DNA of 64,000 nt, taken from the NCBI RefSeq assembly GCF_000518745.1, contig NZ_JAEE01000001.1, positions 245,084 through 309,083 on the forward strand. Reading direction: 5' to 3'. Source of the DNA: Phaseolibacter flectens ATCC 12775 (GTDB lineage: Bacteria; Pseudomonadota; Gammaproteobacteria; Enterobacterales; Enterobacteriaceae). Numbering within the stretch: the first letter of the stretch is position 1; the number at the start of each line of letters is the position of its first letter. This document shows, one piece after another, positions 51,388 through 62,061 of this stretch. Both the position numbers and the translations under genes were made by a program. The notes under the pieces were generated by a model. The model was not told where the DNA came from and did no database searches. It saw only the letters and a list, made by a program, of their open reading frames with translations.

Positions 51388-51867
51388 ATGACCCCTGCCA
51401 TTGAGTTATTACAATCACATCAAATTCCTTTTACTCTTCATGCCTATTGCCATGACAGCCGAGAAAAAAACTTTGGTGATGAAGCCGTACGTAAACTGGG
51501 CCTCGATCCTCTCCATGTATTTAAAACCTTAATGTTAGTCCTGGATCAGGATCCAAAAAAAATGGCTGTCGCAGTCCTGCCTGTCGCACACCAACTGGAT
51601 CTAAAAAAAGTAGCTCACGTCTTGAAGGTAAAAAAAGTGGAGATGGCCGACATCATATTGGCTCAGCGTACAACAGGTTATCTGATCGGCGGCATTAGCC
51701 CTTTAGGTCAAAAAAAATCGCTGCCTGTACTGATTGAGATCCAAGCGCAGTGCCTCGAGGAAATGTATATTTCCGCAGGTAAGCGGGGCCTCGATTTGGC
51801 TCTCACTCCATCGGCACTTGCCCGGCTGATCCAAGCTGATTTTGCCGATATTGTCCGCGCGCGCTAA
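51388..51867 (+). CDS. ybaK: Cys-tRNA(Pro)/Cys-tRNA(Cys) deacylase YbaK
   Basis: YbaK/ProX-family editing protein that clears mischarged Cys-tRNA-Pro in trans. Conserved segments are FKTLMLVLD, LPVAHQLDLKKVA and TGYLIGGISPLGQKK, the last holding the substrate-binding glycines. Starting at ATG 51388 gives 159 residues, identical in length to E. coli YbaK; the frame is open further upstream without a binding site. It appears to stand alone. Confidence 0.93.
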   Translation: MTPAIELLQSHQIPFTLHAYCHDSREKNFGDEAVRKLGLDPLHVFKTLMLVLDQDPKKMAVAVLPVAHQLDLKKVAHVLKVKKVEMADIILAQRTTGYLIGGISPLGQKKSLPVLIEIQAQCLEEMYISAGKRGLDLALTPSALARLIQADFADIVRAR

Positions 51868-51922
51868 TACTCGACATCAATACCGTGGTGGCCTTGTCCC
51901 TGTGAGGCACCAACACGGGGGC

Positions 51923-52297
51923 TTAGGCGCTTCTGGAAATAAAAATAATGCCTGCACAGATTAAAAGCAAACCAATAATACGTAGACTGTTAAGATCTTC
52001 TTTTAAGAAAAAATAACCAATCACTGCAGTGATAATATAGCCAATAGACAACAATGGATAGGCAAGACTGACTTCGGCTTTACCCAGTACCATCATCCAC
52101 ACCACAATACTGATCGCATAACAACTCATACTACCAATGAACCACGGATTCAGCAGGATCCCTAAAACATAGCCCCAACCTTCATTCCACAGGGTAGGGA
52201 AAGGAGGAAGAGATAACATGGTTTTACGCATCGCAACTTGCGCTAAGGCATTTAAGGATACACTGAATACAGCCAATAAAAAGGTCATTAAATTCAT
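51923..52297 (-). CDS. EamA/SMR-like four-helix transporter
   Basis: 124-residue membrane protein with four hydrophobic helices. LNALAQVAMRKTM near the N-terminus and KAEVSLAYPLLSIGYIITAVIGYFFLKEDL near the C-terminus resemble half-size EamA/DMT proteins such as ArnE/ArnF and SMR pumps. ATG 52297 with GAGAC upstream is preferred to a TTG at 52321. The substrate is unknown. It sits beside the LysR/PACE pair, but no shared regulation is shown. Confidence 0.75.
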   Translation of the reverse strand: MNLMTFLLAVFSVSLNALAQVAMRKTMLSLPPFPTLWNEGWGYVLGILLNPWFIGSMSCYAISIVVWMMVLGKAEVSLAYPLLSIGYIITAVIGYFFLKEDLNSLRIIGLLLICAGIIFISRSA

Positions 52298-52426
52298 TAA
52301 GAACGTCTCATTATACGTCAATACATGCGGTTATTTAGAAATACGCCCAGTGAACACAGTCATCTTTTATCGGACTCAGGCTGACGGTTCAATGCCTCTG
52401 TCAACCAATGGTAATGTCTTACTTGA

Positions 52427-53305
52427 TCATCCCTGATTAATCTGGCTCCCACTGAGCTGCTCAACCACCCAATACCCAGCAGGACCAGGTAGATGGTGAC
52501 TGGACCATATCACATCCATCGCCAATTTTTTAGGGTAGCCCGGTACAGCCAAAGGAACCAAACTGTTATCACCAAACTCTGCGACAAGCCAGTCAGGTAA
52601 AATACTCCAACCAAATCCTTTCTGCGCCATATCCAGCAATAATAAATAAGAAGATGCCGACCACCCCTTCCCCATCCCTTGAGGAACAGAAGATTGGATC
52701 AAGGTTTCCAGCCTGAGTTGGCGAACCGTATTGAGCTTATCAAGGGTAACCCCTGAACTGAGACGAGCAAGTGGATGATCATCCTTGATCCAAATATTCA
52801 ACTCAGTACTGACAGGTAACATTCGGCCTGAAAGTTGCGGAGGCAATCGTGTCTGATGCCGTAATAAGCCGAGACTCGCCCGACCATTTTGTATCAAACC
52901 AATAATATCAGCATCCTCAGCTGTAATACATTCCAAATTGACATGGGAATAGTGCTGCTCAAAATCCCTTAACAGTTTTTCAAAGGAAGCCGCTGGCCAA
53001 ATATCTGAAATCGCCAATGTCAGTCGAGACTCTACGCCGTTACTGAGTTGCCGACTTAGCTCTTCCAACCGCTGACTGGCAGCAACAATGTCATGCACCA
53101 AACTTAATGCTTGCTGCCCCGCCTCAGTTAATACCGGCTGTCCCGTTTGACGATCAAACAGCTGAACACCAAGATCATCCTCAAGTTTGGCAATAGCGAC
53201 ACTGATTGTCGACTGACTCTTAGATAATGCTCTGGCCGCTGCGGAAAAAGACCCACTCACTACCGTCTGTATAAAAGCCTGTAATGATTCAGGGGAGTAA
53301 CGCAT
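52427..53305 (-). CDS. LysR-family regulator divergent from PACE pump
   Basis: 292-residue LysR regulator. The N-terminal winged helix-turn-helix reads FIQTVVSGSFSAAARALSKSQSTISVAIAKLEDDLGVQLFDR; the rest is a substrate-binding-type effector domain. AGGTGAAGC precedes the ATG. It diverges from a PACE efflux gene with 95 nt between them, the arrangement of aceR and aceI in Acinetobacter, so it probably controls that pump and itself. The ligand is unknown. Confidence 0.88.
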   Translation of the reverse strand: MRYSPESLQAFIQTVVSGSFSAAARALSKSQSTISVAIAKLEDDLGVQLFDRQTGQPVLTEAGQQALSLVHDIVAASQRLEELSRQLSNGVESRLTLAISDIWPAASFEKLLRDFEQHYSHVNLECITAEDADIIGLIQNGRASLGLLRHQTRLPPQLSGRMLPVSTELNIWIKDDHPLARLSSGVTLDKLNTVRQLRLETLIQSSVPQGMGKGWSASSYLLLLDMAQKGFGWSILPDWLVAEFGDNSLVPLAVPGYPKKLAMDVIWSSHHLPGPAGYWVVEQLSGSQINQG

Positions 53306-53313
53306 GCTTCACC

Positions 53314-53330
53314 TATCGTTTTTATCGATA
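53314..53330. promoter_or_regulatory. Candidate LysR operator
   Basis: TATCG-N7-CGATA is a perfect inverted repeat and contains the T-N11-A core (53316 to 53328). It lies in the divergent intergenic region between the LysR gene and the PACE pump. Confidence 0.6.
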
Positions 53331-53400
53331 CCTACTCATTTTGATTTTACCCTTCGCAATGACAGACTGCACTTGATTATTCACAATAAGGAGAAAATAA

Positions 53401-53829
53401 ATGCATCAACGCTCAATGTTAGAACGGCTTGTCCATGCCATCAGTTTTGAAGGCATCGCCTTACTACTCACCAGTTTCAGTGCGGCCTTTATTATGAATC
53501 AACCTGTATTATCAATCGGACGATTAGCTATCTGTCTTTCATTGATCGCCATGTTCTGGAATATGATTTTTAATGCCGGTTTTGACCGTTATTTTCCACC
53601 AGACCAACCTCGTCGCGTGATGGTGCGTATTCTGCATACGTTAAGCTTTGAACTGGGGATGTTGGTTTTTGCTATCCCAACGACCATGTCACTGATGGCG
53701 ATTAATATGGTCAGTGCCCTGTTGATGGATGCGGGTTTTATGCTGTTTTTCCTAGTTTATACTTATCTTTTTAACTTGATGTGGGATCATTATCGACCAC
53801 GCTGGTTTAACGCAGGGACACAACACTGA
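53401..53829 (+). CDS. PACE family antimicrobial efflux protein (AceI-like)
   Basis: 142-residue protein with two tandem bacterial transmembrane-pair domains, four helices in all. The first pair begins ERLVHAISFEGIALLLT, with the membrane glutamate that in AceI (E15) is essential for proton coupling. The second pair repeats as RILHTLSFELGMLVFAIPTT. Family members export chlorhexidine, acriflavine or short diamines by proton exchange. AAGGAG precedes the ATG. Confidence 0.9.
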   Translation: MHQRSMLERLVHAISFEGIALLLTSFSAAFIMNQPVLSIGRLAICLSLIAMFWNMIFNAGFDRYFPPDQPRRVMVRILHTLSFELGMLVFAIPTTMSLMAINMVSALLMDAGFMLFFLVYTYLFNLMWDHYRPRWFNAGTQH

Positions 53830-54036
53830 TCCTTTGCACGTTTGTCTGCCTCAGGCAGTGCTAGTCAAGTCTGACAGGTCGATTATCGCTCTGACCGTCG
53901 CCGTTGTTTGATGAAAAAATCTGGCCATGATTTTATCAATAATGCACTGAGATTAAAGTCAATCCGGTATTTTTTTGCTAATGTTAAGGGATAAAAATAA
54001 CGTATCACCACCATTGGCTAATCACAGGGAGAGTTC

Positions 54037-55740
54037 ATGCATCATACCACCCCATTAATTACTACGTTGGTTGGCGGTTTGGTTCTAGCCTTTCTGCTTG
54101 GAATGTTGGCTAATAAACTGCGGATCTCGCCGTTAGTCGGCTATCTTATGGCGGGCGTGCTCGCCGGCCCCTTTACGCCAGGTTTTGTGGCCGATACCCC
54201 TCTGGCATCTGAACTTGCCGAATTGGGTGTAATTTTGTTGATGTTTGGTGTGGGTCTGCATTTTTCATTAAAAGATCTCATGGCAGTTAAGTGGATCGCC
54301 ATCCCTGGTGCCATTTTGCAGATAGCGGTAGCCACAATTTTGGGTGCAGTGCTTGCCCATTGGATGGGTTGGGATTTATTAACGGGATTGGTTTTTGGGC
54401 TCTGTTTATCAACAGCCAGTACGGTGGTGCTATTGCGTGCCCTTGAAGAGAGACAGCTCCTAGAGAGTCAACGAGGCAGAATTGCGATAGGCTGGCTTAT
54501 CGTCGAAGACTTGGTTATGGTATTGGCGTTAGTATTATTACCTGCCTTGTCCGGACTGATGCAGGAAGGTGTAACAAACCTGGCAAACTTTGCGCTGGAT
54601 TTACTGATAACCCTCAGTAAAGTGGTGGCCTTTATGCTGATTATGATGCTAGTGGGCCGTAAACTTATCCCTTGGATCCTCGCCAGAAGTGCCGCAACGG
54701 GATCACGGGAACTCTTCACTCTGGCCGTCCTCGCCCTCGCTTTAGGTATTGCTTTTGGTGCCGTCGAATTGTTTGATGTTTCTTTCGCACTTGGCGCTTT
54801 TTTTGCCGGTATGGTACTGAATGAATCTGAATTAAGTCATCGTGCAGCACAGGATACCTTGCCATTAAGAGATGCTTTTGCCGTCTTATTTTTTGTTTCT
54901 GTGGGTATGCTGTTTGATCCGCAAATTCTGCTGCAACATCCTTGGGCGGTGTTAGGTGCAGTCGCCATTGTTATTCCATGTAAAGCCCTGGTGGCTTGGC
55001 TGTTAGTGAGAGTATTGAAACACTCGCGCCGTACTGCGTTAACCATTGCCGCAAGCCTTGCTCAAATTGGCGAGTTCGCCTTTATTCTTGCAGGTCTCGG
55101 CGTTTCCCTGCATCTGATGAATGAAGAAGGCCGTAACCTAGTCTTGGCTGCCGCCATTATTTCCATCATGCTAAATCCCATTGTGTTTTCACTGATAGAA
55201 AAACGTCATCAGCGCACAGATCAAGAAAAGGATCAAGCGGACAACTCAGCTGAAAAAGACATTGATGAATCGTTGGTGCCGGTAGATATCTGCCAACATG
55301 CCATCTTGGTCGGTTTTGGCCGTGTCGGCAGTTTACTATATCGGCAATTACAACAGGCGGGAGTTGCGGTTGTGGTGATCGAAAATACCCGCCACCGTGT
55401 CCAACAGCTACGCGAACAGGGAATTGTCACAATTGGTGGTAATGCGGCCCGGAGTGAAATCATGGACACCGCCAGATTGGATTGTGCCCGCTGGCTACTC
55501 CTGACCATTCCCAATGGTTTTGAATCGGGCGAAATTGCGGCCGCCGCTAGAGAAAAAAGGGCTGATATTACAATTATAGCCCGCGCACATTATGATGATG
55601 AAGTCAGTTATATTGAACAACGCGGCGCCGATCAGGTAGTGATGGGCGAGCGTGAAATTGCCAATACCATGATGCACATTGTACAAAATAACACAGACAG
55701 CCCCATGGCTGCCTGTTCAATAAGTTCACCGTCGTCCTGA
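54037..55740 (+). CDS. ybaL: YbaL, CPA2 cation:proton antiporter
   Basis: Kef-type inner-membrane antiporter with about 12 N-terminal helices (LRISPLVGYLMAGVLAGP; FGLCLSTASTVVLLRALEER) and a C-terminal RCK/TrkA-N domain whose Rossmann motif is VGFGRVGSLLYRQL. 567 residues (E. coli 558). GGGAG precedes the ATG. It converges on gsk with 17 nt between stops, as in E. coli. The transported ion is presumably K+ but is not settled. Confidence 0.93.
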   Translation: MHHTTPLITTLVGGLVLAFLLGMLANKLRISPLVGYLMAGVLAGPFTPGFVADTPLASELAELGVILLMFGVGLHFSLKDLMAVKWIAIPGAILQIAVATILGAVLAHWMGWDLLTGLVFGLCLSTASTVVLLRALEERQLLESQRGRIAIGWLIVEDLVMVLALVLLPALSGLMQEGVTNLANFALDLLITLSKVVAFMLIMMLVGRKLIPWILARSAATGSRELFTLAVLALALGIAFGAVELFDVSFALGAFFAGMVLNESELSHRAAQDTLPLRDAFAVLFFVSVGMLFDPQILLQHPWAVLGAVAIVIPCKALVAWLLVRVLKHSRRTALTIAASLAQIGEFAFILAGLGVSLHLMNEEGRNLVLAAAIISIMLNPIVFSLIEKRHQRTDQEKDQADNSAEKDIDESLVPVDICQHAILVGFGRVGSLLYRQLQQAGVAVVVIENTRHRVQQLREQGIVTIGGNAARSEIMDTARLDCARWLLLTIPNGFESGEIAAAAREKRADITIIARAHYDDEVSYIEQRGADQVVMGEREIANTMMHIVQNNTDSPMAACSISSPSS

Positions 55741-55757
55741 AAAACCAAGTGAGCGAG

Positions 55758-57059
55758 TTAACGATCCCAGTAGGCCTCTTCCAGACTGTCTTCTCGTTCA
55801 GGTAAACCACGACTTAAACGAGGAGAATGCTGGTTAAGCACCTGATAGCTTACTCGGTTTGCATATTTGCAGACCTGAGATAATGATGAGTAAGTCAGGT
55901 AGTTTTTCTGGTGTTTGTTCGAATTAGGGACTTTCAAGCGGTGGTAATTATTGGCTGCAATATCATGCAGTACTGCCGCCAATGCCCCATCACCGGCCCC
56001 ATTGGTATTCATTATTTTCTCAGGTCCCCCCATATAAGGCGCAATATGAGAAAAGATTTTTACGGGTTGCTGACAATCCTGATAACGCATGGCGCGGCTG
56101 AATTCGTATTGGTTAAATTCAGCGATGGCACCTGGTAAAAGAGGCAAGTTAGTCATCCGTTTGGCCTCGTCATCCACAAAGCCCCCCATAAATAACCCGA
56201 GCGGGCCTGCCGTGCAGAGGACTAAATCAACCCACTGCAAGGCTTTATCCGTCGCCAACAGCGGATCGCGCTCTCCCGTCAGTTCACATGCTTCATCTTC
56301 GTTCATCGCGACGATGGAAATGTGTTCCAGCAAAAAATCACGCCAAAACTGAGGATCGTCCGCGATAACATGGCGCGTCCCTAAAGTCAGCACCACCGGT
56401 ACCTGATATTTTTTTGCCCAATGAATCGCTTGCATCGCTGCCTGCGGCATGGGTTCACCCGGTTTAGACCGTAATAAATACGAAGTCAAGACCAAAACGG
56501 AGGCGCCTGCTATCACATCCTCGGGAATATTTTCAGGTTGTAATAAATTAATCGCGCCGGGGTTAATGGCAAAAGTTCGTTCCCCTGCTTCATTAATCAG
56601 GGTATAGCAGCGACCGATCGCACCTTCAACGCCCTGCATAAAATTAAGATCAACTCGGCTTGAGGTATTGCATAAATAACGATATGCATAATCGCCAATA
56701 TGGATATTATTGCTCATTACACCCAAGAGAACGGATTTATCATCCGCGAGGGTTGAGTAATTGTGCAAGGTGTTACCAATGGTTCCACCCGCAAACTGAT
56801 GAGTAATCAACTGCCGTTCCAGCAGTTCCTGATACAATTGCTCAGCCGTGTGATCAGAAAGGACAGCGGAGTGACCACAACTCAGCGAGAAACGTTCTAA
56901 GAACGCATCATCCACTTTTGCCTCTATATCAACCATAGTCTGATCGATACCCACGACCCAGCCAATCATGTCCGTTTCACCAGGTGAAGCATGGATTAAG
57001 GGATCTCGGGCGCTGACCGGGAAGTAATGTTTTGATTTACGCTTACCAGGAAATTTCAT
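55758..57059 (-). CDS. gsk: Inosine-guanosine kinase
   Basis: PfkB/ribokinase-family kinase that phosphorylates guanosine and inosine in purine salvage. The N-terminal MKFPGKRKSKHYFPV matches E. coli Gsk exactly in pattern, GGTIGNTLHNYS is a substrate motif, and NTNGAGDGALAAVLHD holds the catalytic Asp with anion hole. Starting at ATG 57059 gives 433 residues (E. coli 434); the frame is open 28 codons further but that extension has no homologue. The ribosome-binding site is weak. Confidence 0.95.
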   Translation of the reverse strand: MKFPGKRKSKHYFPVSARDPLIHASPGETDMIGWVVGIDQTMVDIEAKVDDAFLERFSLSCGHSAVLSDHTAEQLYQELLERQLITHQFAGGTIGNTLHNYSTLADDKSVLLGVMSNNIHIGDYAYRYLCNTSSRVDLNFMQGVEGAIGRCYTLINEAGERTFAINPGAINLLQPENIPEDVIAGASVLVLTSYLLRSKPGEPMPQAAMQAIHWAKKYQVPVVLTLGTRHVIADDPQFWRDFLLEHISIVAMNEDEACELTGERDPLLATDKALQWVDLVLCTAGPLGLFMGGFVDDEAKRMTNLPLLPGAIAEFNQYEFSRAMRYQDCQQPVKIFSHIAPYMGGPEKIMNTNGAGDGALAAVLHDIAANNYHRLKVPNSNKHQKNYLTYSSLSQVCKYANRVSYQVLNQHSPRLSRGLPEREDSLEEAYWDR

Positions 57060-57161
57060 ATTCAATATTGAATTAATATTTAAAAAACTATCATAACATA
57101 GAAAAGTAGGGATCTGAGGAAGACATGATGCGATCTTCCCCAAGACAAGAGGTGTGGGTCT

Positions 57162-58118
57162 TTAGGGCGCTTCGACCAATTGACGCATCATTTCAATATG
57201 TAATTCATCATCATTCAGGGCTGGAATATATTCAAATTTTTCCCCACCTGCATGCATAAAAAACTCTCGGTTCTGTCCATCAACCTCTTCTAAGGTTTCA
57301 AGGCAATCCGCAGCAAAGCCAGGTGACATCACTTGAATGTGCTTAATGCCTTTACCCGGTAGGGATTTAATGGTTTCATCGGTATAGGGTTGTAGCCAAG
57401 GTTCTCGACCAAAACGGGATTGGTAGGTCATGATCAGTGCCGAGTCACTCAGACCAAGAGCTTGACGCAATAAATGCGTGGTCGCTTCACAACGACGGGG
57501 ATAATCGTCGCCTTGATCAGCAAAACGCTGAGGGATCCCATGGTAGGACAGTAACAGCAGATCCGGTTTACCATGTTTAGCGAAACTCAGCTGTACCGCC
57601 TGCTTCAGCGCTGCAATATACGCCGGATGGGTGGCATAATCCCGAATAAAACGGATATGCGGCATCGTACGCTGCCGGCGAAAAATTCGGTATAAACCAT
57701 CCCAGACTGCCGATACGGTTGAAGAGGAATATTGCGGATACAACGGTAATACAATGATCTGCTCCACGCCCTGCTGTTGTAACTGTTGTACTGCACTGTC
57801 GAGAGACGGTGACCCATAGCTCATTCCTAGAGCCACTGGCATCTCTGTTTTTTTCGCCAATGCCTGCATTTGACGCAGACTATGCACCATTAATGGTGAT
57901 CCTTCAGGCATCCATACACTCTGATACAACTTCGCCACCTTCGGCGCTCTTAGGGGAATAATGATAAAATGCAGCAACGGACACCAGAGAAAGCGAGTCA
58001 GATCCACCACCCTCTTATCCATTAAAAATTGTTTTAGGTATTTTTTTACCGCTTGACGGGTCGCGGCTTCTGGCGTCCCCAAATTGACGAGCAAGATGCC
58101 TGATTTGGTCTGTTGCAT
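57162..58118 (-). CDS. hemH: Ferrochelatase
   Basis: Inserts Fe2+ into protoporphyrin IX, the last step of heme synthesis. Conserved segments are [13 protein letters not shown], the catalytic-His region [18 protein letters not shown] and [19 protein letters not shown] lies upstream of ATG 58118, giving 318 residues (E. coli 320). The order adk-hemH-gsk follows E. coli. Confidence 0.96.
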   Translation of the reverse strand: MQQTKSGILLVNLGTPEAATRQAVKKYLKQFLMDKRVVDLTRFLWCPLLHFIIIPLRAPKVAKLYQSVWMPEGSPLMVHSLRQMQALAKKTEMPVALGMSYGSPSLDSAVQQLQQQGVEQIIVLPLYPQYSSSTVSAVWDGLYRIFRRQRTMPHIRFIRDYATHPAYIAALKQAVQLSFAKHGKPDLLLLSYHGIPQRFADQGDDYPRRCEATTHLLRQALGLSDSALIMTYQSRFGREPWLQPYTDETIKSLPGKGIKHIQVMSPGFAADCLETLEEVDGQNREFFMHAGGEKFEYIPALNDDELHIEMMRQLVEAP

Positions 58119-58172
58119 GATGATATCCTGAATAATCAATTATGATCGACATGCTGGTGTATGTGCGATGGA

Positions 58173-58197
58173 GAACCCACCTTATCACGGTAGGTTC
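58173..58197 (-). terminator. Hairpin between adk and hemH
   Basis: On the minus strand GAACCTACC and GGTGGGTTC form a 9-bp stem (one T-G pair) with a 7-nt loop, 16 nt after the adk stop. There is no T run; partial termination or an mRNA stabiliser is possible. Confidence 0.4.
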
Positions 58198-58212
58198 AAC
58201 TAAGGTACTGAG

Positions 58213-58884
<672 letters not shown>

Positions 58885-59053
58885 TCATTTTTTATAAAAA
58901 AGAAAAATACCATTATGTCCCGCTCTCTACAAGGTAAGAGCGAAACTAAACCCATCAAAAAGCATATTTCGATTTGTTTTTAGCGTTGTATTGATAAAAA
59001 AATAATTTTTGTATCAAAAAGACAGGCTATAAAAGGAAGATAACGGATGGGAT

Positions 59054-59087
59054 GATACAGAGTGTGGGCAACGCCACACTCTGTATC
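59054..59087 (-). terminator. 14-bp hairpin directly after htpG
   Basis: GATACAGAGTGTGG (59054-59067) pairs perfectly with CCACACTCTGTATC (59074-59087), loop GCAACG, starting 4 nt after the htpG stop. No T tract follows in the htpG direction, so it may be a 3'-end stabiliser. Confidence 0.5.
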
Positions 59088-59091
59088 AGGG

Positions 59092-60966
59092 TTATCTGGC
59101 TGCCAGTAACTGGTTCATACGCCGGATAAATTGGTTCGGATCGTCAAGGCTGCCTTTCTCTGCCAGTAGCGCCTGTTCCAAGAGTAATTCAATCCAATCA
59201 TTGAATTGCTGATCCTGTTCCGTTTCCGCAGCTTGTTTTACCAAACTATGCTCAGGATTCAATTCAAAGATGTATTTCACTTCTGGCGCTGCCTGCCCGG
59301 CTGCCGCAAACAATTTTGCCATTTGGGTGCTCATTTCATCAGCATCGGTGACCACGATAGCCGGTGTATCACTCAGACGATGCGTCAGACGAACATCTTT
59401 GACTCGCTCACCTAACAGCGTTTTAACTCGCTCAACAAAAGGTTGTAAAGCCTTGTCACTTTCTTTACGTGCTTCGGTTTCTGCCTCATCCGCCAGTTTG
59501 TCTAATGCGTCATCCGCTTTGCTGACTGACTGGAATGACTTACCATCAAATTCAGTAAGATAGCTCATCATCCACTCATCGATACGATCTGAAAGCAGTA
59601 AGACCTCAATGCCTTTCTTACGGAATAACTCAAGATGTGGGCTACTGTTCGCTGCCGCATAACTGTCAGCCGTAATATAATAAATTTTCTCCTGCCCTTC
59701 TGCCATCCGGCTCACATACTGCTCCAGACTGACCGTCTGCTCGGCACTGCCCGACTGTGTCGTAGCAAAGCGCAGTAAGCGAGCAATGGCCTGTTGGTTG
59801 GTATTATCTTCTGCTGGGCCCTCTTTCAACACTAAACCAAATGCTTTCCAGAAGCTGAGATACTGCTCATTATCATCTTTAGCTAACTTTTCAAGCATCT
59901 GCAGGCTGCGTTTAGTCAGCGCATTGCGCAGATTTTGGGTCACTCGGCTATCTTGCAATATTTCACGAGAAACGTTAAGTGGCAGGTCAGATGAATCGAT
60001 CAAGCCTCGGACAAAGCGTAAATAGTTCGGCATAAACTGCTCAGCATCATCCATAATAAAGACGCGCTGCACATACAGTTTGAGTCCATGTTTGTGATCA
60101 CGGTTCCACAGATCCCAAGGCGCTTGTGAGGGTATATATAAAAGGCTTGTATATTCCTGTTTGCCTTCAACTCGATTATGACTCCAGAGTAAAGGATCAG
60201 CAAAATCATGGGAGACGTGTTTATAAAAATCCTTATATTCTTCGTCACTGATTTCTGATTTATTACGTGTCCACAACGCCTGTGCTTTATTGATTTTCTC
60301 GAAGGTGGTCGTGCCACTCTCTGCATCTGTCGTTTCAATTTCAACTGGCAGTTCAATATGATCAGAGTACTTACTGACGATGTTTTTTACTCGCCAATTA
60401 TCAAGGAACTCATCTTCACCTTCTCGCAAATGCAAGGTAATTTCAGTGCCACGTTGGGCTTTTTCTATGTCGGCAAGGGTATACTCACCTTCACCTGCGG
60501 ATTCCCAGAAGACCGCCTTGTCAGCAGGTTCACCCGCTGCCCGAGTGCGGACAGTGACTTTGTCTGCGACGATAAATGCAGAATAAAACCCAACACCAAA
60601 TTGACCGATAAGTTGACTGTCTTTCGCCGCATCCGAACCCATCGATTCAAGAAACGCTTTGGTTCCTGAACGAGCAATGGTACCGAGATTATCAATGACT
60701 TCATCGCGAGTCATACCAATACCATTATCACTCAATGTCAGCGTCTTCGCCTCTTTATCGATAGATAAGCGAACCGCTAACTCACCATCACCTTGATAAA
60801 GATCAGGATTTGATAACGCACGAAAGCGTAATTTATCGGCAGCATCCGACGCATTAGAGATAAGCTCTCTCAGGAAGATCTCTTTATTAGAATAAAGAGA
60901 GTGGATCATCAGTTGTAGAAGCTGTTTTACCTCAGACTGAAAGCCGCGAGTTTCTTGTCCTTTCAT
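59092..60966 (-). CDS. htpG: Chaperone HtpG (Hsp90)
   Basis: Bacterial Hsp90. The N-terminal GHKL ATPase shows [28 protein letters not shown] and [11 protein letters not shown]. The middle domain has the arginine-containing [11 protein letters not shown] loop, and the C-terminal dimerisation domain ends NQLLAAR. 624 residues, as in E. coli. GAGGA precedes the ATG. A clear sigma-32 promoter lies about 50 nt upstream. Confidence 0.98.
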   Translation of the reverse strand: MKGQETRGFQSEVKQLLQLMIHSLYSNKEIFLRELISNASDAADKLRFRALSNPDLYQGDGELAVRLSIDKEAKTLTLSDNGIGMTRDEVIDNLGTIARSGTKAFLESMGSDAAKDSQLIGQFGVGFYSAFIVADKVTVRTRAAGEPADKAVFWESAGEGEYTLADIEKAQRGTEITLHLREGEDEFLDNWRVKNIVSKYSDHIELPVEIETTDAESGTTTFEKINKAQALWTRNKSEISDEEYKDFYKHVSHDFADPLLWSHNRVEGKQEYTSLLYIPSQAPWDLWNRDHKHGLKLYVQRVFIMDDAEQFMPNYLRFVRGLIDSSDLPLNVSREILQDSRVTQNLRNALTKRSLQMLEKLAKDDNEQYLSFWKAFGLVLKEGPAEDNTNQQAIARLLRFATTQSGSAEQTVSLEQYVSRMAEGQEKIYYITADSYAAANSSPHLELFRKKGIEVLLLSDRIDEWMMSYLTEFDGKSFQSVSKADDALDKLADEAETEARKESDKALQPFVERVKTLLGERVKDVRLTHRLSDTPAIVVTDADEMSTQMAKLFAAAGQAAPEVKYIFELNPEHSLVKQAAETEQDQQFNDWIELLLEQALLAEKGSLDDPNQFIRRMNQLLAAR

Positions 60967-61015
60967 TGTTAATCATCCTCAACAAGATAGAGCATTAATA
61001 ATTGGGTTGATTCAG

Positions 61016-61044
61016 AAATGGGGACAGGATGAATGCTTTTCAAG
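61016..61044 (-). promoter_or_regulatory. Sigma-32 heat-shock promoter of htpG
   Basis: Minus-strand CTTGAA (61044-61039), 15 nt, CCCCATTT (61023-61016) matches the sigma-32 consensus at nearly every position. Confidence 0.92.
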
Positions 61045-61073
61045 ATACGGTGGGGTAATAAATCGACTTAATT

Positions 61074-61679
61074 TTAAAATTTAAATGCTTGGCGACCAGC
61101 AAAAGAGTGGGACAACGTCGTGCCATCGACCATTTCTAATTCCCCGCCCACAGGCACACCATGGGCAATACGTGTCGCTTGTACCCCATACTGGCGACAT
61201 AAAGCTGCAATGTAATTGGCGGTGGCTTCCCCTTCTACCGTTGGATTGGTGGCAAGGATCACTTCTTGCCACGACTCCTGCTGTAAGCGATTTTCTAATA
61301 AGTCGAGTCCAATCTCTTTAGGGCCGATACCATCTAACGGAGACAGTCTTCCCATCAGAACAAAATAGCGCCCAGAAAACTGCCCTGTTTGTTCAATTGC
61401 CTGAATATCAGCCGGACTTTCAACCACACAAATCAGCCCTGTTTGCTGGCGTCGCACACTATGACAAATATGGCATTGTGGCAATTCTGTAAACGTTCGA
61501 CATTGCTCACAATGACCGATTTCAGACATGGCACGGCTCAGCGCCTGGGAGAGACGCATACCACCACTGCGATCACGCTGCAATAGATGATAGGCCATAC
61601 GCTGTGCTGACTTGGGGCCGATACCCGGCAGACAACGCAAGGTTTCCATCAAGGATTCAAGTAATGGACTCGATTGCAT
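61074..61679 (-). CDS. recR: Recombination mediator RecR
   Basis: Works with RecF and RecO to load RecA at gaps. A helix-hairpin-helix ([17 protein letters not shown]) is followed by a four-cysteine zinc motif ([16 protein letters not shown]) and a Toprim domain ([17 protein letters not shown]). 201 residues, as in E. coli. The start overlaps the ybaB stop (ATGA), the conserved dnaX-ybaB-recR operon order. Confidence 0.97.
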   Translation of the reverse strand: MQSSPLLESLMETLRCLPGIGPKSAQRMAYHLLQRDRSGGMRLSQALSRAMSEIGHCEQCRTFTELPQCHICHSVRRQQTGLICVVESPADIQAIEQTGQFSGRYFVLMGRLSPLDGIGPKEIGLDLLENRLQQESWQEVILATNPTVEGEATANYIAALCRQYGVQATRIAHGVPVGGELEMVDGTTLSHSFAGRQAFKF

Positions 61680-62008
61680 CAGAACGGTAACTTCATGCCA
61701 GGGGGTAAGGACATGCCTGCAGAAACGCTGGCCATTTTCTCTTTTTGAGCACTCGCAACACGGCGCACTGCATCATTGAATGCTGCAGCGACTAAATCCT
61801 CCAACATCTCTTTGTCATCGCTCAGTAAGGAAGGATCGATCTCAATCCGGCGACAATTATGTGAACCAGAGAGAGTGACTTTGACCAATCCTGCACCGGA
61901 TTCACCCGTCACTTCCATCTGCGCAATTTCTTCTTGCACCTTGGCCATTTTTTCCTGCATCTGCTGGGCCTGCTTCATCATATTGCCTAAACCATTTTTA
62001 CCAAACAT
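61679..62008 (-). CDS. ybaB: YbaB/EbfC nucleoid-associated protein
   Basis: Small DNA-binding, nucleoid-associated homodimer. [21 protein letters not shown] is the N-terminal helix, and [21 protein letters not shown] the central sheet. 109 residues as in E. coli. It lies between dnaX (53 nt) and recR (overlap). Confidence 0.95.
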   Translation of the reverse strand: MFGKNGLGNMMKQAQQMQEKMAKVQEEIAQMEVTGESGAGLVKVTLSGSHNCRRIEIDPSLLSDDKEMLEDLVAAAFNDAVRRVASAQKEKMASVSAGMSLPPGMKLPF

Positions 62009-62061
62009 AGATTATTTCTCTCTTTATTTTGTCTTAAGCACCGCGTTAACTGGCCGTACCG

